DNA of 9,765 nt, taken from positions 1 through 9,765 of the forward strand of contig JACCUM010000082.1 of assembly GCA_013811805.1 (NCBI GenBank). Direction: 5' to 3'. The stretch's first letter is position 1, and each line of letters starts with the position of its first letter. The notes under the pieces were generated by a model. That model did no database searches. It was not told the origin of the DNA and saw only the letters and a list, made by a program, of their open reading frames with translations. The stretch comes from Geodermatophilaceae bacterium (lineage in GTDB: Bacteria > Actinomycetota > Actinomycetes > Mycobacteriales > Geodermatophilaceae). The position numbers and the translations under genes are program-made. Positions 5,322-9,765 of this stretch are shown here, in pieces.

Positions 5322-7363
5322 GCAGCATCGTGACCAGCCAGCCGCGCCCATCCAATCCATTGTTCGACACCGTGCTGATCGCCAACCGTGGTGAGATCGC
5401 CGTACGGGTGGCACGCACGTTGCGCGACTTGGGAATTCGCTCGGTGGCGGTCTACTCCGATGCGGATACCGGCGCCCGGCACACTGAGGTGGCCGACGTC
5501 GCCGTACATCTCGGCGGATCGGCTGCGGCGGAGAGTTATCTGAACATCGAGCGGGTTCTCGACGCTGCCCGGCGTACCGGCGCGCAGGCGATCCACCCCG
5601 GCTACGGGTTTCTCGCCGAGAACGCCGCCTTCGCCCGAGACTGCGAGGCGGCCGGGATCGTCTTCATCGGACCGTCGGTCTCGGCGATCGAGGCCATGGG
5701 CGACAAGATCCGCGCCAAGCAGACCGTGCAGGCAGCCGGTGTCCCCGTCGTACCCGGGCGACACGACGTCGGGATGGACGACGCCGCAGTCATCGCCGCC
5801 TCGCACGAGGTCGGTTTCCCGGTGCTGCTCAAGCCCAGCGCCGGCGGTGGCGGCAAGGGGATGCGTCGAGTCGCTGAGCCGGAAGCCCTGGCCGAGGAGA
5901 TCGCCGGCGCGCGTCGGGAGGCGAGGAGTTCGTTCGGCGACGACGCGCTGCTCGTCGAGCGATATGTGGACCGTCCGCGGCACATCGAGATCCAGGTGTT
6001 GGCCGACAACTACGGCACCGTCGTGCATCTCGGCGAACGCGAGTGCAGCCTGCAGCGCCGCCACCAGAAGATCATCGAGGAGGCGCCCTCGCCCTTGCTC
6101 GACGCGGAGATGCGGGAAGCCATGGGGTCGGCAGCCGTCGAGGCGGCACGCGTCGTCGGGTACGTCGGGGCGGGGACCGTCGAGTTCATTCTGAGCGCGG
6201 AGAAGCCGGGGGAGTTCTTCTTCCTCGAGATGAACACCCGGCTCCAGGTCGAGCACCCGGTCACCGAACTGGTCACCGGCATCGACCTGGTCGAGGCCCA
6301 GATCCGGGTGGCTGCCGGGCAGCCGTTGAGTCTGACGCAGGCCGAGATCACCCTGACCGGGCACGCGATCGAGGCGCGGGTCTACGCCGAGGATCCGGTA
6401 CGCGGCTTCCTGCCCTCGGCCGGCCGGGTCCTCGACCTGCACGAGCCCACCGGCGAGCACGTCCGAGTCGACTCCTCGTTGTCGATCGGGACGGTCATCG
6501 GGACCGACTACGACCCGATGCTGTCCAAAGTCATTGCCTGGGGGCCTGACCGGGAGGCCGCTCGGCGACGACTGCTCGGCGCACTCGCCGACACTGTCAT
6601 CCTCGGGTTGCGGACCAACGTGGGGTACCTGCGCGCACTGCTGGCCGATCCCGCCGTGGTTGCCGGCGATCTCGACACGGGTTTGGTCGAGCGGCGTGGC
6701 CCGGACCTGGTGCCGCCCTTCGACCAGGGGGTGTTGGCTGCGGCTGCGCTGCTTCGCCTGCTGGAATTGGAGCCGACGTCCGAGATCGTTGATCCGTTCG
6801 ACGTGCCCGGCGGCTGGCGGGTGGGTCAGCCGGCTTGGGCGAGTTGGAAGATGCAGCTGGCCGGCCAGGAACCGGTCACAGTTCGGGTTCGTGGCCGGGC
6901 CGCTGCCGCGGAGGTGGCCGTCGGCGATGCAGATCCCGTCCCGGCCTCGGCGCGCTGGGATGACCGGTACCTGCACGTCACGGTCGCCGGTCGCCGGTCC
7001 CGGTACGCCTACGCCGAGGACGGCGACCTCGCCTGGTTCGGACTCGACGGTGACGCGGTCTCGATCCGGGAGACCGACGCGCTGACTGCGGCCCGGCACT
7101 CCGACGACGCGTCCGAATCCACCGGCGCCGTACTGGCACCGATGCCGGGAACGGTGACTTTGGTGCGGGCCGAACCCGGCGAGACCGTCCACAAGGGACA
7201 GGCGCTGATCGTGGTGGAGGCGATGAAGATGGAGCACGTCCTCACGGCGCCTCTGGATGGCGTGCTGTCTGAGCTCTCCGTCGTCGCGGGTCAGCCGGTG
7301 GCCATGGACGAGAAGCTCGCCCTCGTCGTATCGGCCGGACCGGCGGAGGCTGACCGTGCTTGA
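5318..7363 (+). CDS. accA1: Acyl-CoA carboxylase alpha subunit: biotin carboxylase plus biotin carrier (methylcrotonyl-CoA carboxylase type)
   Basis: This 681-aa protein carboxylates its own biotin with ATP and bicarbonate and passes the CO2 to the beta subunit. Domains: biotin carboxylase N-terminal region (LIANRGEIAVRVARTLRDLG, about 20-39; IHPGYGFLAEN), ATP-grasp with glycine-rich SAGGGGKGMRR (about 174-184), RECSLQRRHQKIIEEAPS, and the metal/active-site stretch EMNTRLQVEHPVTE (304-317, with E304, N306, R308, E312). A less conserved region (about 470-600) corresponds to the subunit-contact BT domain. The C-terminal biotinyl domain ends with EAMKMEH, where K637 is the biotinylated lysine, 44 residues from the end. 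The chosen GTG at 5318 overlaps the beta stop as GTGA, suggesting translational coupling. A GTG at 5330 is an alternative; neither has an ideal Shine-Dalgarno. The open frame upstream of 5318 lies inside the beta gene and is not used. Confidence 0.95.
   Translation: MSSIVTSQPRPSNPLFDTVLIANRGEIAVRVARTLRDLGIRSVAVYSDADTGARHTEVADVAVHLGGSAAAESYLNIERVLDAARRTGAQAIHPGYGFLAENAAFARDCEAAGIVFIGPSVSAIEAMGDKIRAKQTVQAAGVPVVPGRHDVGMDDAAVIAASHEVGFPVLLKPSAGGGGKGMRRVAEPEALAEEIAGARREARSSFGDDALLVERYVDRPRHIEIQVLADNYGTVVHLGERECSLQRRHQKIIEEAPSPLLDAEMREAMGSAAVEAARVVGYVGAGTVEFILSAEKPGEFFFLEMNTRLQVEHPVTELVTGIDLVEAQIRVAAGQPLSLTQAEITLTGHAIEARVYAEDPVRGFLPSAGRVLDLHEPTGEHVRVDSSLSIGTVIGTDYDPMLSKVIAWGPDREAARRRLLGALADTVILGLRTNVGYLRALLADPAVVAGDLDTGLVERRGPDLVPPFDQGVLAAAALLRLLELEPTSEIVDPFDVPGGWRVGQPAWASWKMQLAGQEPVTVRVRGRAAAAEVAVGDADPVPASARWDDRYLHVTVAGRRSRYAYAEDGDLAWFGLDGDAVSIRETDALTAARHSDDASESTGAVLAPMPGTVTLVRAEPGETVHKGQALIVVEAMKMEHVLTAPLDGVLSELSVVAGQPVAMDEKLALVVSAGPAEADRA
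7345..7349 (+). promoter_or_regulatory. Ribosome binding site that fixes the HMG-CoA lyase start
   Basis: GGAGG lies 6 bases before GTG 7356, inside the end of the alpha-subunit gene. It decides for this GTG over starts further upstream in the same open frame. Confidence 0.8.
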
Positions 7364-8285
7364 TATTTCTCCGATCAGGGCCGAGGGGCTGCCCGCCGAG
7401 GTGAGGATCTATGAGGTCGGCCCCCGCGACGGACTGCAGAACGAGTCCGCGACCGTCCCGGTCGAGGTCAAGGCGAAGTTCATCGGGCGCCTGGCCGCGG
7501 CCGGCTTGAGGACCATCGAGGCCACATCATTCGTCCACCCGAAGTGGGTGCCGCAGCTGGCTGACGCGGCCGAGTTGATCGGGGTGCTAGAGCGGGTTCC
7601 GGGGGTTCGCTATCCGGTGTTGGTGCCCAACGAGCGGGGCCTCGACCGTGCCCTGGAGGCCGGGATCACCGATGTCGCAGTCTTCGGCAGTGCCACTGAG
7701 GCGTTCGCCCAGCGCAACCTGAACCGGACGGTTGCTGAGTCGCTGGCAATCTTCGCGCCGGTCGTCAGCCGCGCTCGCGATGCGGGACTCGGCGTACGCG
7801 GGTACGTGAGCATGTGCTTCGGCGACCCGTGGGAGGGGACGGTGCCGATCCAACAGGTGGTGTCGGTCGGGCGCGCCCTGCTCGAGATGGGCTGCACCGA
7901 ACTGTCTTTGGGCGACACGATCGGGGTGGCAACACCGGGCCGCGTCGTCGCGGTGCTGGAAGGTTTTGCCGCCGCCGGGACGTCGGTGGGCAGCTTGGCC
8001 GTGCACTTCCACGACACCTATGGACAGGCGCTGTCCAACACCCTTACCGCGCTGCGGGCCGGAGTCACCGTGGTCGACGCGAGCACCGGTGGACTGGGTG
8101 GTTGCCCGTACGCCGAGAGCGCGACCGGCAATCTGGCCACCGAAGACCTGGTGTGGATGTTGAACGGCCTTGGCATCAGCACGGGTGTGGATCTGCAGTC
8201 CTTGGTGGACACCAGCATCTGGATGGCGGACAAGCTCGGAAAGCCGAGCCCGTCTCGTGTCGTGCAAGCCCTGAGTGGATCGTAG
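7356..8285 (+). CDS. mvaB: Hydroxymethylglutaryl-CoA lyase
   Basis: This 309-aa TIM-barrel enzyme cleaves 3-hydroxy-3-methylglutaryl-CoA into acetyl-CoA and acetoacetate, the last step of leucine degradation. The first motif EVGPRDGLQNE (20-30) gives the catalytic Arg R24 and metal ligand D25. The metal-ligand pair is in HFHDTYGQALSN (217-228; H217 and H219). The signature GGLGGCPYA (245-253) carries the catalytic cysteine C250, and ATGNLATEDLVWML (256-269) supplies N259. These match the human enzyme residues R41, D42, H233, H235, C266 and N275, so activity is expected to be intact. Length is normal for bacterial lyases. The GTG start overlaps the alpha-subunit gene by 8 bp and has a strong Shine-Dalgarno. 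The acyl-CoA dehydrogenase follows 24 bp after the stop. The homologous citramalate/homocitrate-type enzymes lack the GGLGGCPYA cysteine, so this assignment is firm. Confidence 0.95.
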   Translation: MLDISPIRAEGLPAEVRIYEVGPRDGLQNESATVPVEVKAKFIGRLAAAGLRTIEATSFVHPKWVPQLADAAELIGVLERVPGVRYPVLVPNERGLDRALEAGITDVAVFGSATEAFAQRNLNRTVAESLAIFAPVVSRARDAGLGVRGYVSMCFGDPWEGTVPIQQVVSVGRALLEMGCTELSLGDTIGVATPGRVVAVLEGFAAAGTSVGSLAVHFHDTYGQALSNTLTALRAGVTVVDASTGGLGGCPYAESATGNLATEDLVWMLNGLGISTGVDLQSLVDTSIWMADKLGKPSPSRVVQALSGS

Positions 8286-8298
8286 ACCGAAGCCGTGG

Positions 8299-8303
8299 AA
8301 GGA
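8299..8303 (+). promoter_or_regulatory. Ribosome binding site that fixes the acyl-CoA dehydrogenase start
   Basis: AAGGA lies 6 bases before ATG 8310. An in-frame GTG at 8295 overlaps the region of this site and is therefore disfavoured. Confidence 0.75.
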
Positions 8304-8309
8304 CATTCG

Positions 8310-9461
8310 ATGCTCGACTACCGACTGGACGACGAGAGCCAGGCGCTGCAGAAGATGGTGCGCGAGTTCGCCCGGGAGGTGGTCGCCCCACAGATCGGCG
8401 ACTTCTACGAGCGGGAGGAGTTCCCGTACGAGATCGTCAAGCAGATAGGTGAGCTCGGTCTGTTCGGGCTGCCCTTTCCCGAGGAGTACGGCGGCTCCGG
8501 CGGGACGTACTTCACTCTCTGCTTGGCGCTGGAAGAGCTTGCCCGCGTTGACTCCTCGGTTGCGATCACGCTGGAGGCGGGTGTCTCGCTGGGGGCGATG
8601 CCGATCTTCCGGTTCGGCACGGAGGAGCAGAAGAAGGAGTGGCTCCCACGGTTGTGCAGCGGCGAGATGCTCGGTGCGTTCGGGCTGACCGAACCGGGTG
8701 GGGGATCGGATGCCGGCGCGACCCTGACGACCGCGGTGATCGAGGACGACCACTGGGTGATCAACGGGACGAAGGCGTTCATTACCAACTCCGGCACCGA
8801 CATCACCGGGCTGGTCACGGTCACTGCGGTCACCGGACAACAGGCGGACGGCCGAAAGGAGATCTCCGCGATACTGGTGCCCTCTGGGACACCGGGATTC
8901 ACGGTCTCGAAGAAGTACTCCAAAGTGGGCTGGAACGCATCCGACACCCGCGAGCTGTCCTTTGCCGACTGCCGGGTGCCGGCAGAGAACCTGGTTGGTG
9001 AGCGGGGACGGGGGTACGCGCAGTTCCTGTCGATCCTGGACGAAGGGCGGATCGCGATCTCGGCATTGTCAGTGGGGCTCGCGCAGGGTTGCGTGGACGA
9101 ATCAGTGAAATATGCGCGGCAGCGCAAGGCTTTTGGCAAACCGATCGGCTCTCATCAGGCCATCGCGTTCAAGATCGCCGACATGGAGACCAGGGCGTTC
9201 ACTGCCCGGATGGCCTATTACCGGGCGGCGGAGAAGATGCTGCGCGGTGAGCCGTTCAAGCGTGAGGCAGCGATGGCGAAGCTCTACTCCTCGGAGATCG
9301 CGGTGACCAATGCCCGTGAGGCAACTCAGGTGCATGGCGGGTACGGCTTCATGAACGAGTTTCCGGTGGCTCGCATGTGGCGCGACTCCAAGATCCTCGA
9401 GATCGGCGAAGGCACGTCGGAGGTGCAGCGGATGCTGATCGCCCGCGACCTCGGTCTTTGA
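8310..9461 (+). CDS. Acyl-CoA dehydrogenase, short/branched-chain type (FadE19-like; probable isovaleryl-CoA oxidation)
   Basis: This 383-aa flavoenzyme introduces the alpha,beta double bond into a short acyl-CoA and passes electrons to ETF. The N-terminal helical domain ends near LFGLPFPEEYGGSGG (51-65). FAD and substrate contacts are seen in AFGLTEPGGGSDAGA (123-137) and WVINGTKAFITNSGTD (149-164). The C-terminal domain holds RQRKAFGKPIGSHQ (270-283), QVHGGYGFMNEFP (340-352) and IGEGTSEVQRM (365-375). The catalytic base is E367 in EGTSE, as in short-chain enzymes; the alternative position used by human isovaleryl-CoA dehydrogenase is G246 here. It resembles Mycobacterium FadE19 and Streptomyces AcdH. 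Operon context points to isovaleryl-CoA, but isobutyryl- and 2-methylbutyryl-CoA are also plausible substrates. It is the last gene of the operon, and no clear terminator follows. Confidence 0.94.
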   Translation: MLDYRLDDESQALQKMVREFAREVVAPQIGDFYEREEFPYEIVKQIGELGLFGLPFPEEYGGSGGTYFTLCLALEELARVDSSVAITLEAGVSLGAMPIFRFGTEEQKKEWLPRLCSGEMLGAFGLTEPGGGSDAGATLTTAVIEDDHWVINGTKAFITNSGTDITGLVTVTAVTGQQADGRKEISAILVPSGTPGFTVSKKYSKVGWNASDTRELSFADCRVPAENLVGERGRGYAQFLSILDEGRIAISALSVGLAQGCVDESVKYARQRKAFGKPIGSHQAIAFKIADMETRAFTARMAYYRAAEKMLRGEPFKREAAMAKLYSSEIAVTNAREATQVHGGYGFMNEFPVARMWRDSKILEIGEGTSEVQRMLIARDLGL

Positions 9462-9487
9462 CCGGCTGAGTGTCGGCCTCCCGGCTC

Positions 9488-9493
9488 TACTGT
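9488..9493 (+). promoter_or_regulatory. Probable -10 box of a leaderless promoter for the YCII gene
   Basis: TACTGT matches TAnnnT and ends 6 bases before GTG 9500, with no Shine-Dalgarno between. A consensus-like TTGACC (9458-9463) overlaps the stop of the dehydrogenase gene but is 24 bases upstream, too far for a normal -35. Confidence 0.45.
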
Positions 9494-9499
9494 CGCGTT

Positions 9500-9765
9500 G
9501 TGGCCGATTACTTCCTCGTCCGGCTCGCCCGCGGGGCAGCGTGGGATCACTCGCGTCCGCGGCGTGAACAGGCCGGCTGGGTGGAGCACTCGGCCATCAT
9601 GGATTCCCTCGTGGCGAAGCGTGTCATAGTTCTCGGCGGCCCCGTGGGCGACGGAGATGGCGACGACGCTCTGCTCGTCGTCGCCGTGGAGACCGAAGCG
9701 GAGATCCGAGGGCATCTGGCCGAGGACCCCTGGGTCGAGGATCTGCTGACCATCAAGAGCGTCGA
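9500..9765 (+). CDS. YCII-related domain protein, 3'-partial
   Basis: The frame from GTG 9500 runs off the right edge after 88 complete codons. It begins VADYFLVRLARG and has the compact YCII pattern: a strand, a helix with H30 in WVEHSAIMDSLV (27-38), then IVLGGPVGDGDGDD (43-56), a second strand LLVVAVE (58-64), and a helix with HLAEDPWVEDLL (72-83), where D76-P77 is the usual conserved pair. YCII domains are small ferredoxin-like-fold proteins whose conserved His and Asp suggest enzymatic activity, but the reaction is generally unknown. No ribosome site is present; the -10-like box 6 bases upstream suggests a leaderless mRNA. The gap of 38 bp from the dehydrogenase suggests either read-through from the operon or its own promoter. 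Confidence 0.8.
   Translation, partial: MADYFLVRLARGAAWDHSRPRREQAGWVEHSAIMDSLVAKRVIVLGGPVGDGDGDDALLVVAVETEAEIRGHLAEDPWVEDLLTIKSV

Noticed and set aside
5300..7237. A 645-codon open frame antisense to the carboxylase alpha gene
   Set aside because: High-GC genes commonly leave the opposite strand open; its translation is rich in Arg, Gly, His and Asp with no recognisable domain, while the plus strand is a textbook biotin carboxylase.
7587..8840. A 417-codon open frame antisense across the lyase and dehydrogenase genes
   Set aside because: It spans two clear genes on the other strand and shows no motif, so it is a mirror of their codon bias.
9458..9487. TTGACC as the -35 box for the YCII gene
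   Set aside because: It lies 24 bases before TACTGT, well beyond the usual 16-19.

Overview
The window is high-GC, densely packed DNA with GTG starts, short or overlapping gene junctions and strong homology in style to actinomycete proteins, so the source is almost certainly an actinobacterium. Frequent CGTAC/CGTACG words hint at a Propionibacteriales-type genome, but the family cannot be fixed from sequence reading alone.

Layout: (1) bases 7-1017 (+) encode a single-pass membrane protein of unknown function that may continue off the left edge, followed 15 bp later by an atypical NAD-dependent epimerase/dehydratase (1033-2037, +) in which the usual catalytic Tyr is His. (2) Converging on these, on the minus strand, are a ferritin (3269-2745) and, 23 bp downstream of it, a TetR-family repressor (2721-2053). 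(3) Divergent from ferritin is a 59-residue basic, cysteine-rich small protein (3395-3574, +) with an apparently leaderless GTG start. (4) A four-gene plus-strand operon follows: acyl-CoA carboxylase beta (3708-5321), biotinylated alpha subunit (5318-7363), HMG-CoA lyase (7356-8285) and a short/branched-chain acyl-CoA dehydrogenase (8310-9461). (5) A YCII-domain protein starts at 9500 and runs off the right edge, also with an apparently leaderless GTG start.

The core of the window is a leucine (isovalerate) catabolism operon. The dehydrogenase would oxidise isovaleryl-CoA to 3-methylcrotonyl-CoA, the biotin-dependent carboxylase pair would convert that to 3-methylglutaconyl-CoA, and the lyase would split HMG-CoA to acetyl-CoA and acetoacetate. 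The connecting 3-methylglutaconyl-CoA hydratase is not present here. The operon is preceded by a GTTAAC-N4-GTTAAC element that overlaps a plausible -10 box, a good candidate operator for the nearby TetR protein. No mobile element, CRISPR array, tRNA or rRNA was seen. I did not find an obvious new multi-gene system; the most interesting leads are the Cys-rich small protein beside ferritin, the pair of matching leaderless starts, the Tyr-to-His epimerase, and the operator.
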